Below, in pieces: positions 1 to 10,103 of a stretch of 38,943 nucleotides of DNA. Positions within the stretch are counted from its first letter, which is position 1. Each line of letters begins with the position of its first letter. The stretch spans positions 1 to 38,943 of the forward strand of contig JAISGE010000143.1 in the NCBI GenBank assembly GCA_031263265.1, in the 5' to 3' direction. The position numbers and the translations under genes are program-made. Below the pieces are notes generated by a model that saw only the letters and a list, made by a program, of their open reading frames with translations, was not told the origin of the DNA and searched no databases. This DNA is from Treponema sp. GTDB lineage: Bacteria; Spirochaetota; Spirochaetia; Treponematales; Breznakiellaceae.

Positions 1-118
1 AAAGTATGATAAGGAAGAAACGCTAAAAAACAAGTAAGCATAACTCTTTGTGATACAACGAATTAGCTCTTATCAACTTAACATCGGAATTTGTCATCAT
101 ACTTTGTAGATCACCTCC
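1..118. repeat. Two copies, facing opposite ways, of a dispersed intergenic repeat
   Basis: 55-118 contains GAATTAGCT...CATCATACTTTGTAGAtCACCtCC; 1-54 begins AAAGTATGATaaGGAAGAA, the reverse complement of the same core. Confidence 0.55.
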
Positions 119-146
119 AAAAATCGTACTGCGCATAACAGGACTG

Positions 147-192
147 TTTACGCTTCGCCGCCGGTAGGCGGATCGGTAAATGCTACGCATTT
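147..192. other. Two adjacent hairpins upstream of nifS
   Basis: TTTAC..CCGCC-GGTA-GGCGG..GTAAA (147-180) and AAATGC-TAC-GCATTT (178-192). Confidence 0.4.
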
Positions 193-349
193 GCTTATTC
201 GGGCGGCCAAAACGTCGTAAACGGCCGGAACGCTATACGCCATTTTTTTTGAAACTACCCCTTTTCTCGTTAAATCTAATGCTTGTTCTTTTAAAACTTC
301 AGTTTTGAAGAGCCTCTCAAGTCAAGGTAATACAGGTCGATAAGAATGT

Positions 350-1513
350 ATGAACCAAAGAATTTATGTGGATAATTCAGCGACAACCGCGGTTTCTGAA
401 AAAGCGTTGTCGGCAATGCTGCCCTATTTTCGTGAGCATTTCGGTAATCCCTCGGCTCTTTATAGTTATGGACAGGAAGCGAAAAAGGCATTGGAAGACA
501 GCCGCGGTATGGTCGCCAAGGCCATTGGAGCGTTAAACAATGAAATCTACTTCACCTCAGGCGGAACAGAAAGCGATAATTGGGCAATCCGCAGTGTTTG
601 CGAGTCAAAAAACAAGATGGGCAAACATGTCATTTCAACGGCAATAGAACATAATGCGATTTTGCGGACGCTTGAAAAAATGCAGGGAGAAGGGTATGAG
701 ATAACCTTACTTAAACCTGATAAAAACGGGCAAATAGCAGCCGAACAACTGGAAAACGCGATACGCAAAGATACTATTTTAATAAGCATTATGATGGCAA
801 ATAATGTTGTTGGAACCGTACTGCCAATTAAAGCATTGTGTGAAACTGCTCATAAGCATCACATTATCTTTCATACAGACGCGGTTCAAGCAGCCGCACA
901 TGTACCCATTAATGTACGCAGCCTTGGCGTTGATTTACTGTCAATGTCAGCGCATAAGTTTCATGGACCAAAAGGTGTTGGCGCACTGTTCGTAAAAGTA
1001 GCGGTTAAGCCGGCAGCCTATATCACTAGCGGTGGACAAGAAAAAGGGTATCGTTCCGGTACTGAAAATGTGCCAGGTATAGTCGGTATGGCAGCAGCCA
1101 TAAAAGAAGGTACAGAAAATTTGCAAAATAACACGCGGCAGCTTACGGCACTGAGAGATAAACTCATTGAAAATACGCTTAAAATCCCTGGAACCTATTT
1201 AACCGGCGACTCCGCTAACCGTCTGCCCGGCCATGCTTCTTTTGTTTTTGAGGGTGGTAAAGAAGGCGCTTATTTAATAAATATGCTCAATGAAGAAGGG
1301 ATTTGCGCAAGTTCCGGTTCTGCTTGTTCCGCTTCATCAATAGAAGCACCTCATGTACTCATCGCCATGGATTATGATAAAGAAATTGCACAGAGCGCAG
1401 TAAGAATATCCCTTTCTTATTATAATACTGAAAAAGAGATTGATACCATTAATGAAAGATTACCCCTGCTTATAGCGGAATTACGGCGGCGAAAAGAAAA
1501 GACGATCCGGTAA
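350..1513 (+). CDS. nifS: Cysteine desulfurase, NifS/IscS family (class V aminotransferase)
   Basis: MNQRIYVDNSATTAVSEKALSAM N-terminus, PLP-lysine region SMSAHKFHGPKGVGAL, active-site cysteine region CASSGSACSA. Confidence 0.93.
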   Translation: MNQRIYVDNSATTAVSEKALSAMLPYFREHFGNPSALYSYGQEAKKALEDSRGMVAKAIGALNNEIYFTSGGTESDNWAIRSVCESKNKMGKHVISTAIEHNAILRTLEKMQGEGYEITLLKPDKNGQIAAEQLENAIRKDTILISIMMANNVVGTVLPIKALCETAHKHHIIFHTDAVQAAAHVPINVRSLGVDLLSMSAHKFHGPKGVGALFVKVAVKPAAYITSGGQEKGYRSGTENVPGIVGMAAAIKEGTENLQNNTRQLTALRDKLIENTLKIPGTYLTGDSANRLPGHASFVFEGGKEGAYLINMLNEEGICASSGSACSASSIEAPHVLIAMDYDKEIAQSAVRISLSYYNTEKEIDTINERLPLLIAELRRRKEKTIR

Positions 1514-1580
1514 ATGAGCCTGTTTCGGATACGGACAAGGAAAGTTTGGGTATCCCCTTGTCCATGATACAATCCGTACC

Positions 1581-3398
1581 TTACTGGGGCGTAGATGCAG
1601 GCTTGATGGCAGGATTATCCGGAGTCTTTCGGGAAAACGTACATGCCCGACGGGCCGCATCTTCCGGGAGCGTAGCAAACGCACAATAGTCTTTCATTTC
1701 AATGGCGTCCACCAAACGTCCCGGTACTCCTCCGGCCTGCATGAGGAGTTTCGCCACATCCCGGGCAGAAGCCCCATGACGGCGTCCAAGCCCCACATAG
1801 ACCCGGGCAAAACCACTGTCTGGAACCAGGGCAAGGTTTCCCTTAGATGACCAACCCCTGGTAACATGCCGATCTTTGCGATGGTCTGAACGATCTTGTC
1901 CGTCGAAATCATGCCGGGAGGAAAACCGCCGCGTTCCCAGGCGTCCCCGTCCCTCATCCCGGGGCGTAGTTTCTTGAAATTCCGTAATGGAACCGTACCG
2001 GGAAGGATCAAGCATATCCCCAAAGGTAAGGGCAATGAGGGCCTCTACCGCGCCTTCGCTGCCCAACTTTTCTATGAGTTCCCGGCTCACCTGGGCATGG
2101 AGCGGCGGAACTGGGGAGCAGGCATCTCCTATGTCTTCTGAATCCGGCATAAGGGGTATGTCCGTTTCCGCATTGATCGGGAGGGGACTCCAGTTTGCAG
2201 GAAGTGCGGCACTCACGGACAAAAGAATCCGTTTTTTGATGGCCTTCATAACCGATTTTATCTTAGGCACCTTCATCCATTCGATTTTAGTGCCCAAGGT
2301 TCGTTCCATATTACGAGACAAATGGTTGATTTTCCCTCGTTCTGCGGGCAGGGCAAGACTGATGGCTTTGCCCCGCCTCCCGGCTCGTCCGGTTCTACCG
2401 ATACGGTGTACATAGGTTTCCCGGTCATTGGGAAGGTCCCAGTTTATCACATGGCTAAGCCGTTCAATATCAAGGCCCCGGGCAGCCACATCAGTGGCTA
2501 CCAAGATGGTGGTGATTCGGGAACGGAAGCGCCGGAGGGTTCGCTCCCGGGCCTCCTGGGACAGATCCCCGTGGATAGCCTCGGCTGCATAAGCCCCTTC
2601 AACAAGCCTTCGGGCGAGTTCGTCGGTTCCCGCTTTAGTAGCACAGAAAATAAGGCCGTAGAAATCATCTGCCCCGTCAATGATCCGCCGTAGTGCCTCA
2701 AGCCGGTCTTCCTTCTTGACTACCAGGTAATACTGATCCACCGCAGGCTTTTCATCTTCTGGGGCGCTGTCTTCCAGGATTTCCACGTCGCCGATATAGT
2801 CTCGGACGATCCTCAGGATACCTTCGGGCATGGTCGCGGAAAAGAGGGCTACCCGGCGCTCACTTTTAACGGCTTTGAGGATCGTCTCCACATCCTCAAA
2901 AAAACCCATATCCAACATTTCATCGGCTTCATCCAGGATGCACCAGTCCACTGCGGAAAGGTCCAGCACCTTCCGTTCCATAAGATCCATGATACGGCCT
3001 GGGGTTCCTACCACAATTTCAGTACCCCGTTTGAGATCCAGGATTTGATTTCTGATGGAAGAGCCGCCGTAAACCGCCGTGATCCGGGGAAAAGGCCCCG
3101 TGGTGAGGGATGCAATTTCTTTAGCAATCTGCAGGGCCAATTCCCTTGTAGGAGTGAGAATAAGCGCCCGGGGCGCGTGTCCCCCTTGGGTGAGTTGCTC
3201 AACCAAGGGTATGCCAAAGGCAGCGGTCTTACCCGTACCGGTCCTGGCCTTTACAATAAGATGCCCCTTATCTGCAAGTAGCCGGGGCAGGGCAATCGTT
3301 TGAATAGAACTGGGCGCCGTAAAACCCTTTTGGGTTAAGGCATCAAGTATCGTATCGGATAAACCGAAAGAAGCAAAAGGATGACAGTCTGTAGTCAT
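1581..3398 (-). CDS. DEAD-box ATP-dependent RNA helicase with C-terminal DbpA-like RNA-binding domain
   Basis: Motifs ARTGTGKTAAFGIP, PTRELALQ, DEAD, SATMP, HRIGRTGRAGR; C-terminal FARVYVGLGRRHGASARDV...LPEDAARRA resembles DbpA RBD. The ATG at 3398 (MTTDCHPFASFGL) is more likely than the track start at 3434. Confidence 0.92.
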   Translation of the reverse strand: MTTDCHPFASFGLSDTILDALTQKGFTAPSSIQTIALPRLLADKGHLIVKARTGTGKTAAFGIPLVEQLTQGGHAPRALILTPTRELALQIAKEIASLTTGPFPRITAVYGGSSIRNQILDLKRGTEIVVGTPGRIMDLMERKVLDLSAVDWCILDEADEMLDMGFFEDVETILKAVKSERRVALFSATMPEGILRIVRDYIGDVEILEDSAPEDEKPAVDQYYLVVKKEDRLEALRRIIDGADDFYGLIFCATKAGTDELARRLVEGAYAAEAIHGDLSQEARERTLRRFRSRITTILVATDVAARGLDIERLSHVINWDLPNDRETYVHRIGRTGRAGRRGKAISLALPAERGKINHLSRNMERTLGTKIEWMKVPKIKSVMKAIKKRILLSVSAALPANWSPLPINAETDIPLMPDSEDIGDACSPVPPLHAQVSRELIEKLGSEGAVEALIALTFGDMLDPSRYGSITEFQETTPRDEGRGRLGTRRFSSRHDFDGQDRSDHRKDRHVTRGWSSKGNLALVPDSGFARVYVGLGRRHGASARDVAKLLMQAGGVPGRLVDAIEMKDYCAFATLPEDAARRACTFSRKTPDNPAIKPASTPQ

Positions 3399-3478
3399 AG
3401 GAGTAGTATAAAGAGGATTGCCAGGTAAATACAAGCAGGGATCCCAGGCATCCCATGGCTGCTCAAGGGGGTACTGGT

Positions 3479-3853
3479 ATGCAGATTACAGAAGTGCTCA
3501 AGACCGGGAGCGCTTATTCCCGGGTAAGGTTTGACGATGGAACCGAAGCCCAGGTTCCTACGCCCTATGCCCTAGCCGGTAAAGACTATATTTCGGTTAA
3601 GCTTTTGAAAAAAGACCGCCGGTATACCCAGTATGAGGGAATTCACCTCTCCGCCCGGCTTGAAGGGCGGCATGGGCTTATCATCAGGAACAAAGATACG
3701 ATATGCCGGGCCATGATTGCCCAGACTCAGTGGGCATGGAAAGCCGCTCAGGTGTGGTGTTTGTTTATGATGGATGTTACTCCTGGGGATACCTTTGAGA
3801 CGGCGGTGGATTATTTTGAGCGGAAGGGGATCAAGATGCGGGTTTCTGGTTAA
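3479..3853 (+). CDS. Small hypothetical protein
   Basis: ORF MQITEVLKTGSAYSRVRFDDGTEAQVPTPY...; G-rich SD-like sequence before the ATG at 3479 (track start 3455). No family recognised. Confidence 0.6.
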   Translation: MQITEVLKTGSAYSRVRFDDGTEAQVPTPYALAGKDYISVKLLKKDRRYTQYEGIHLSARLEGRHGLIIRNKDTICRAMIAQTQWAWKAAQVWCLFMMDVTPGDTFETAVDYFERKGIKMRVSG

Positions 3854-3942
3854 GCCTGCTCAAGCGATAACACTCAAGTTTTGAAACAGGAGTAATTGAA
3901 AACATACTGGTATTGGGATATAGTCTGCTTGTTGGGGGTCTT

Positions 3943-4974
3943 ATGAAAATCAGCAAAAAAACCTTTGGAATGCTTTCATCAGGAAAGAAAGTATACTTGT
4001 ATACCCTGCATGCCGGGGATCTATCCCTGTCCCTCTCGTCTTTTGGGGCAAGCCTCACGTCCCTGCTCGTGCCTTCCCGCATAACTCGGAAGGATGATGT
4101 ACTTTTGGGTTATTCCACCCTAGAAGCCTATACCCATAACACGCCGTATTTTGGCGTTACCATTGGCCGTTTTGGCAACCGGATAGGGGGAGGGCGCTTT
4201 TCCCTACAGGGTACCGATTATACGTTGTATCAGAATGATGGTTCCCATACTCTGCATGGGGGCAGGCGGGGTTTTGACAAGGTCCTCTGGAAGGCCAATG
4301 CCTATGAAGAGCGGGATGGGATCTTTGTCCGCTTTGAACTGACCAGCCCAGATGGGGATGAGGGGTTTCCAGGAACCTGTAAGGTTGCGGTGAGTTACGG
4401 CCTTACCAAGTCCAATGAGGTGATTGCGGACTACCAGGCCAGGGTAGATGCCCCTTGTCCCGTGAATCTGACCAACCATGCGTATTTCAACCTCGCCGGG
4501 GAAGGGAAGGGGGACATCCTGTCCCATGAAGTAGCCATTTATGCAGAGGCTTATGTGGAGGTTGACGGCTCTCTGATTCCCACCGGGAGATTAGTGCCGG
4601 TTGCGAATGGCCCCTTTGATTTCAGGAGCCGCAAGCCTATTAAACAGGATTTTGATGGGGTGCCTGGGGGCTACGATCATTGTTTTGTGCTCAATAGCGA
4701 TCCGGGGAAACTGCGTCCCTGTGCTGAAGTATATGAAGGAAGTTCCGGCAGGCGCCTGCGGGTGTTTACTACCCAGCCGGGGGTTCAGTTTTATACGGGG
4801 AATCAGATCGGGGTAGTCCAGGGAAAAGCCGGTTCGGTGTACACCAAACAGAGCGGCTTCTGCCTTGAAACCCAGCACTTTCCCGATGCTCCCAATAAGC
4901 CCCAGTTTCCGTCGTCCATCTATGGTCCTAAGCAGGATTACCATGAAAAAGCCCTGTTCGCCTTTGATTGGTAA
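3943..4974 (+). CDS. galM: Aldose 1-epimerase (galactose mutarotase)
   Basis: GVTIGRFGNRIGGGRF, LHGGRRGFDKVLW, NLTNHAYFNLAG, YDHCFVL, GVQFYTGN, FCLETQHFPDAPN. ATG 3943 preceded by GGGGG. Confidence 0.93.
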   Translation: MKISKKTFGMLSSGKKVYLYTLHAGDLSLSLSSFGASLTSLLVPSRITRKDDVLLGYSTLEAYTHNTPYFGVTIGRFGNRIGGGRFSLQGTDYTLYQNDGSHTLHGGRRGFDKVLWKANAYEERDGIFVRFELTSPDGDEGFPGTCKVAVSYGLTKSNEVIADYQARVDAPCPVNLTNHAYFNLAGEGKGDILSHEVAIYAEAYVEVDGSLIPTGRLVPVANGPFDFRSRKPIKQDFDGVPGGYDHCFVLNSDPGKLRPCAEVYEGSSGRRLRVFTTQPGVQFYTGNQIGVVQGKAGSVYTKQSGFCLETQHFPDAPNKPQFPSSIYGPKQDYHEKALFAFDW

Positions 4975-5160
4975 GGTACGTAAAGTAAAACAGAGCAAAA
5001 GTAAAAGTAAAAGTTATTTTTTTACTTGTAAAAATCTTAATATGTTATTACAATGATAATAAATCTAGCGTTTAGTGAAGTCGGTCTGGAATGAATAGGA
5101 TGCAGGGTACGACCTACTAAATGGAACAGCCGGAATGATTAGGGAAATAAAGAGGAGATT

Positions 5161-5775
5161 ATGGACATCCAACTTCAGGAACTTATTGATAAGATAAAAA
5201 AGGATGGAATCGAATCCGCCGCGGAAGAGGCAGCGCGGTTGAAATCTCAGGCCGAGGAACAAGCCAAGCGTATCGTCGAAGTGGCGCAACGAGATGCGGA
5301 CGCTATCATTGCTAAAGGGAAAGCAGATGCTGAACGGCTGGAAAAGGCGGGTATCGTAGCCCTTGAACAGGCTTCCCGGAATCTTGTCTTGGCCTTTAAG
5401 GGTGAAATTCAGGCGCTTTTGGATACCATTATTGCCCAACGCTTGAGGGAATCTTATACCGAGGATACCCTCAAGGCAGTACTTCCTGAATTGTTAAAGA
5501 CCTGGGCTGCCAAGGGTAGTGATGAACTGGATCTCATCCTCAGTGAAAAGGCACTTAAAAATCTTCAGGCTTATTTTAACAATATCTTGGCCGATACATT
5601 GGCGCGAGGGCTAGAACTCAAATCGGATCGGAATCTTGCCGCAGGTTTTCGTATTGCCCATAAGGATGGATCTGCGTATTACGATTTTTCCGCTGAATCT
5701 GTTGGGACCCTGTTATCAGCGTATCTTAACCCTCGTTTGGGGGAGATTCTAAAACAAGCAGTAAAAGGAAGCTAG
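5161..5775 (+). CDS. atpE: V-type ATP synthase subunit E
   Basis: Coiled-coil N-terminus MDIQLQELIDKIKKDGIESAAEEAARLKSQAEEQAKRI; first gene of V-ATPase operon; SD AGAGGAG upstream. Confidence 0.88.
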   Translation: MDIQLQELIDKIKKDGIESAAEEAARLKSQAEEQAKRIVEVAQRDADAIIAKGKADAERLEKAGIVALEQASRNLVLAFKGEIQALLDTIIAQRLRESYTEDTLKAVLPELLKTWAAKGSDELDLILSEKALKNLQAYFNNILADTLARGLELKSDRNLAAGFRIAHKDGSAYYDFSAESVGTLLSAYLNPRLGEILKQAVKGS

Positions 5776-6417
5776 GTGGTGGCTTATTATTATCTTATAG
5801 CCCAACTTCCTTATCTTATATACGGCCAAGATGCACCTATGTCTTCGGTTCAGTTTAAATCCCTCTGTGAATCTGAACTAAGTCCTCGGGATGCGGCATT
5901 ATTGGAGCTGTGTACTTTGGATCCGGAACCGGAAGCTGTACGGACTGAGGGAGGAGAAGGTGTTTCGTACCGGGATGTGCCTATTACTACGGTTTCACCG
6001 TTTATTAATGGGTGGCGAATCTGGGAACGGGCATTGCGTTTGAATCTTGCCCGGTACCGGGCGCAGCATTTAGGCCAAGAAGGGTCAGTGGATCCGCCGG
6101 AAGAGCCTATGGAAGCAGGGGCCTTGGCAAAGACGGCCCTGGGTTTAGATTCTCCTTTGGAAGCGGAACTTTTCCTTGACCAGGCCCGGTGGAACGCTAT
6201 CGAAGCCTTGCAGGGGTTTGATTATTTTGGTGTTACGACTATTTATGCCTATCTTCTGAGGCTGCTCCTTATGGAGCGCCGGTCTTTATTCAGGCCAGAG
6301 GAAGGGTTTACCGCGTATAAAGGGCTTTATACCGCTATCATGGCGGCTGCTAGTGGACTTGAGTCCGGGGGGGGCTCCAAGTCTGAAATCAGTATTGAAT
6401 CGGGAGAACCGAAATGA
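5776..6417 (+). CDS. V-ATPase operon protein of unknown function (DUF2764-like), candidate C/d-subunit analogue
   Basis: GTG start directly after the subunit E stop; MVAYYYLIAQLPYLIYGQDAPMSSVQF; position between E and A as in spirochaete V-ATPase operons. Confidence 0.7.
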   Translation: MVAYYYLIAQLPYLIYGQDAPMSSVQFKSLCESELSPRDAALLELCTLDPEPEAVRTEGGEGVSYRDVPITTVSPFINGWRIWERALRLNLARYRAQHLGQEGSVDPPEEPMEAGALAKTALGLDSPLEAELFLDQARWNAIEALQGFDYFGVTTIYAYLLRLLLMERRSLFRPEEGFTAYKGLYTAIMAAASGLESGGGSKSEISIESGEPK

Positions 6418-8174
6418 CCGGAACAAAAGGAACAGTGGTCGCCGTTAACGGCAATATGGTGAGCGTCCGTTTTGAAGGCGCTGTTTCCATGAACGAAGTC
6501 GGCTATGTCAAAGTGGGAGATAAACGGCTCAAGAGTGAGGTTATCCGAATCCGGGGAGATATATCCCAGCTTCAGGTTTTTGAGATCACCAAAGGGATCG
6601 CCGTAGGAGATACGGTAGAATATTCCGGGGATATGTTGGCCGTAGAAGTGGGACCCGGTCTTTTAGGACAGGTTTTTGATGGCCTCCAAAATCCCCTTCC
6701 CAAGCTGGCTCAAGAGGCGGGTTATTTTCTTGAACGAGGGGTATACTTGGATCCCCTGCCTTTGGATGTAGCTTGGACCTTTACTCCTGCGGTCAAAGTT
6801 GGGGATCAGGTGGAACGGGCAGATACCCTGGGAACGGTGCCGGAAGGGTCCTTTACCCATCGTATCATGGTTCCTTTTAACCTGTATGGTTCCTATACGG
6901 TGGCGTCCATCAAGGAAGCCGGGTCGTACACCATCCGGGAGACCATTGCGGAACTAAAGGATGAGAAGGGAAATCGCTTTCCCGTGGCTATGTCCTTCCG
7001 GTGGCCGGTAAAACGGCCGGTGGATTGCTATGAGGAACGGCTCAAGCCGGAAGAGTCGATGGTTACCAAGGTTAGGCTGATTGACACCTTCTTCCCGGTG
7101 GCTCGTGGGGGAACCTATTGTATCCCTGGTCCTTTTGGGGCAGGTAAAACCGTACTCCAGCAGATCACGAGCCGTAATGCGGATGTGGATATTGTGGTCT
7201 TGGCAGCCTGCGGGGAGCGGGCTGGAGAAGTGGTGGAAACCCTCAAAGAATTTCCAGAACTCACCGATCCGAAGACAGGTCGTTCTTTAATGGAACGGAC
7301 GGTGATTATCTGTAATACTTCTTCCATGCCCGTAGCGGCCCGGGAGGCTTCAGTGTACACCGCGGTAACTCTTGCGGAATACTACCGGCAGATGGGGCTT
7401 AATATTCTGCTCTTGGCGGATTCTACGAGCCGGTGGGCCCAAGCCATGCGTGAAATGTCGGGTCGCTTGGAGGAAATCCCCGGAGAAGAGGCGTTTCCAG
7501 CATATCTGGAATCTACCATTGCCAGTTTCTATGAACGGGCAGGGTTAGTACGGCTTCGGGATGGGTCCATAGGTTCTGTTACTATAGGAGGGACGGTAAG
7601 TCCTGCTGGGGGTAACTTTGAAGAGCCGGTAACCCAAGCAACCCTTAAAGTGGTGGGGGCTTTTCATGGACTTTCTCGGGAACGTTCAGATGCCCGCAAG
7701 TACCCTGCCATTCATCCTCTGGAGTCTTGGTCTAAATACAAAGGTATTATTGAGGAAGATAAGGTGGCATACGCCCATGGTTTTATGTTCCGGGGTAGTG
7801 AAGTAGAACAGATGATGAAGGTGGTGGGTGAAGAAGGAACCAGTCTGGATGACTATGTAGTTTACCTTAAGGGGGATTTCCTGGATGCGGTGTATTTCCA
7901 GCAGGATTCCTTTAATCCTGTAGACTGTGCGGCAATTCCCAACCGGCAAAAACATACCTTTGCCATCATTCTCAAGATATTGGCCTCCCAGTTTACCTTT
8001 CCAGATAAAAATGAGGCTCGAAGTTGGTTCAATCGGCTCCGACAGCGATTCCTGGATTACAATGGGACGGAGTGGGAAAGTGAGCAGTTCAAGGCCCTGC
8101 AAAAGGAGCTTGAAGTTGCGGTGGCTGAACGATCCCAGGGACTTGATAAGGCGGCGGAGCAATTCCTGGCGTAG
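6414..8174 (+). CDS. atpA: V-type ATP synthase catalytic subunit A
   Basis: Walker A GPFGAGKTVLQQ, GERAGEVVETLKEFPEL, ADSTSRWAQAMREMSGRLEEIPGEEAFPAYL. ATGA overlap with upstream ORF. Confidence 0.97.
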   Translation: MTGTKGTVVAVNGNMVSVRFEGAVSMNEVGYVKVGDKRLKSEVIRIRGDISQLQVFEITKGIAVGDTVEYSGDMLAVEVGPGLLGQVFDGLQNPLPKLAQEAGYFLERGVYLDPLPLDVAWTFTPAVKVGDQVERADTLGTVPEGSFTHRIMVPFNLYGSYTVASIKEAGSYTIRETIAELKDEKGNRFPVAMSFRWPVKRPVDCYEERLKPEESMVTKVRLIDTFFPVARGGTYCIPGPFGAGKTVLQQITSRNADVDIVVLAACGERAGEVVETLKEFPELTDPKTGRSLMERTVIICNTSSMPVAAREASVYTAVTLAEYYRQMGLNILLLADSTSRWAQAMREMSGRLEEIPGEEAFPAYLESTIASFYERAGLVRLRDGSIGSVTIGGTVSPAGGNFEEPVTQATLKVVGAFHGLSRERSDARKYPAIHPLESWSKYKGIIEEDKVAYAHGFMFRGSEVEQMMKVVGEEGTSLDDYVVYLKGDFLDAVYFQQDSFNPVDCAAIPNRQKHTFAIILKILASQFTFPDKNEARSWFNRLRQRFLDYNGTEWESEQFKALQKELEVAVAERSQGLDKAAEQFLA

Positions 8175-8195
8175 GATACAGAGGGAGGATCAGCA

Positions 8196-9494
8196 ATGAA
8201 CAAGGTATATAGTAAGATTGAATCCATTACAGGGAGTGTTATCACCGTCAGGGCTGATGATATCCGGTATGGAGATCTGGCAGAGGTGGATACCGTATTC
8301 GGTACCTCTTTGGCGGAGGTAAACCGTCTGGAAGGCAACTTGGTTTCCCTCCAGGTATTTGCTGGAGGCCGGGGTATTTCCACAGGTGATACGGTGCGGT
8401 TTTTGGGACGTTCGATGCAGGTGTCTTTTTCTGAAAATCTCATGGGTCGGGTTTTTTCCGGCTCTGGAGAACCGAGGGATCGAGGTCCAGCGCTCCATGA
8501 AAACCTCATCTCCATTGGTGGGCCATCGGTAAATCCTGCGCAACGGATCATTCCTCGAAGGATGATCCGAACGGGCATTCCCATGATCGATCTGTTTAAT
8601 ACCCTGGTGGTTTCTCAAAAGCTGCCTATTTTTTCGGTTTCCGGGGAACCCTACAACGATCTTTTGGCCAGGATTGCGATGCAGGCCGAGGTTGATGTAA
8701 TTGTTTTGGGGGGCATGGGCCTTAAATACGATGACTACCTGTTTTTCAAAGATACCTTGGAACAGGGGGGCGCCCTTTCCCGGACCGTGATGTTCGTGCA
8801 TACCGCCTCAGATCCTACGGTAGAGTGCCTCATGATTCCTGATATGTCCCTGGCAGTGGCGGAACAGTTTGCTTTGCAAGGTAAGGATGTACTGGTATTG
8901 CTTACGGACATGACCAATTTTGCCGATGCCATGAAGGAAATCTCTATTATTCAGGAGCAGGTACCCTCTAACCGTGGGTATCCGGGAGACCTGTACAGTC
9001 AGCTTGCGAGTCGCTATGAAAAGGCGGTAGATTTCGACACCGCCGGATCCATTACTATTCTAGGGGTTACGACCATGCCGGGGGATGACGTGACCCATCC
9101 GGTGCCGGATAATACCGGGTACATCACCGAAGGGCAGTATTACCTCAAGAACGGTCGTATTGAGCCGTTTGGCTCCCTTTCCCGGCTTAAACAGATGGTC
9201 AACGGCAAGACCCGCTCGGATCACCGGGCATTGATGGATGGGATGATCAAGCTTTATTCGGCCTACAAGGATACCTTGGAAAAAAAGGCTATGGGTTTCA
9301 TTATGACCTCCTGGGATGATAAGCTCCTTAAGTACGGGGATCGTTTTGAAAAAGGGATGATGGATCTGTCGGTCAACATTCCCCTGGAGCGGGCGCTTGA
9401 TTTGGGTTGGGAGATCTTGGCGGACTGTTTCAGTCCTGAAGAGACGGGGCTTCGCTCCGAACTGATTGCGAAGTTCTGGCCCAAGAAGGATTAA
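8196..9494 (+). CDS. atpB: V-type ATP synthase subunit B
   Basis: [68 protein letters not shown]. Confidence 0.97.
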   Translation: MNKVYSKIESITGSVITVRADDIRYGDLAEVDTVFGTSLAEVNRLEGNLVSLQVFAGGRGISTGDTVRFLGRSMQVSFSENLMGRVFSGSGEPRDRGPALHENLISIGGPSVNPAQRIIPRRMIRTGIPMIDLFNTLVVSQKLPIFSVSGEPYNDLLARIAMQAEVDVIVLGGMGLKYDDYLFFKDTLEQGGALSRTVMFVHTASDPTVECLMIPDMSLAVAEQFALQGKDVLVLLTDMTNFADAMKEISIIQEQVPSNRGYPGDLYSQLASRYEKAVDFDTAGSITILGVTTMPGDDVTHPVPDNTGYITEGQYYLKNGRIEPFGSLSRLKQMVNGKTRSDHRALMDGMIKLYSAYKDTLEKKAMGFIMTSWDDKLLKYGDRFEKGMMDLSVNIPLERALDLGWEILADCFSPEETGLRSELIAKFWPKKD

Positions 9495-9500
9495 CAGGAC

Positions 9501-10103
9501 ATGGCAAAGATCAAGCTGACCAAAAACGAACTTAAGAAGCAAAAAGATGCCCTTAAGATGTATCAGCGGTATCTTCCAACGTTAATGCTGAAAAAACAGC
9601 AGCTTCAGGCGGAAATTAGAACCACTGAACTGCGTATTAAAGCATTGTTGGCGACCAAGGATCAGGTAGATGAATCCTTTAAGCCTTGGATAGGGGTGTT
9701 TTGTGAGACCGGGTTCTTTAGCCCGGATCTGGTACAGATCCAGAGCATCACTACAAGTCGGGGAAACATTGCCGGGGTATCTATTCCTCTCTTTCATGGG
9801 GCGGAATTTTATACTAAGCCTTATGATGTGGCCCGGAATCCCCTGTGGCTTGATAAGGCAGTAGAGAAAATGAAACAAGTCTTATTGTTGGATCTGGAAG
9901 CCCAGGTTTTGGAAGAGCAGCGGAAACGGTTAGACCATGAATTGCGGGTAACTACCCAGCGGGTGAACCTGTTTGAGAAGATCATGATCCCTGAGACCAA
10001 GGGTAACATCAAGAAGATTCGGGTTTATTTAGGGGATCAGCAGACCTCCGCAGTGGTTCGGGGCAAGATCGCTAAACGAGGAATGGAGAGGGCTGTGCAA
10101 TGA
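9501..10103 (+). CDS. atpD: V-type ATP synthase subunit D
   Basis: MAKIKLTKNELKKQKDALKMYQRYLPTLMLKKQQLQAEI; C-terminal RVNLFEKIMIPETKGNIKKIRVYLGDQQ. Confidence 0.95.
   Translation: MAKIKLTKNELKKQKDALKMYQRYLPTLMLKKQQLQAEIRTTELRIKALLATKDQVDESFKPWIGVFCETGFFSPDLVQIQSITTSRGNIAGVSIPLFHGAEFYTKPYDVARNPLWLDKAVEKMKQVLLLDLEAQVLEEQRKRLDHELRVTTQRVNLFEKIMIPETKGNIKKIRVYLGDQQTSAVVRGKIAKRGMERAVQ

Noticed and set aside
1987-3303. Several plus-strand ORFs opposite the DEAD-box helicase
   Set aside because: Antisense shadows of a clearly coding minus-strand gene.
4995-5030. AAAAGT triplicate repeat and AAGTAAAA/TTTTACTT hairpin after galM
   Set aside because: Probably an ordinary AT-rich terminator region; not distinctive enough for a finding.
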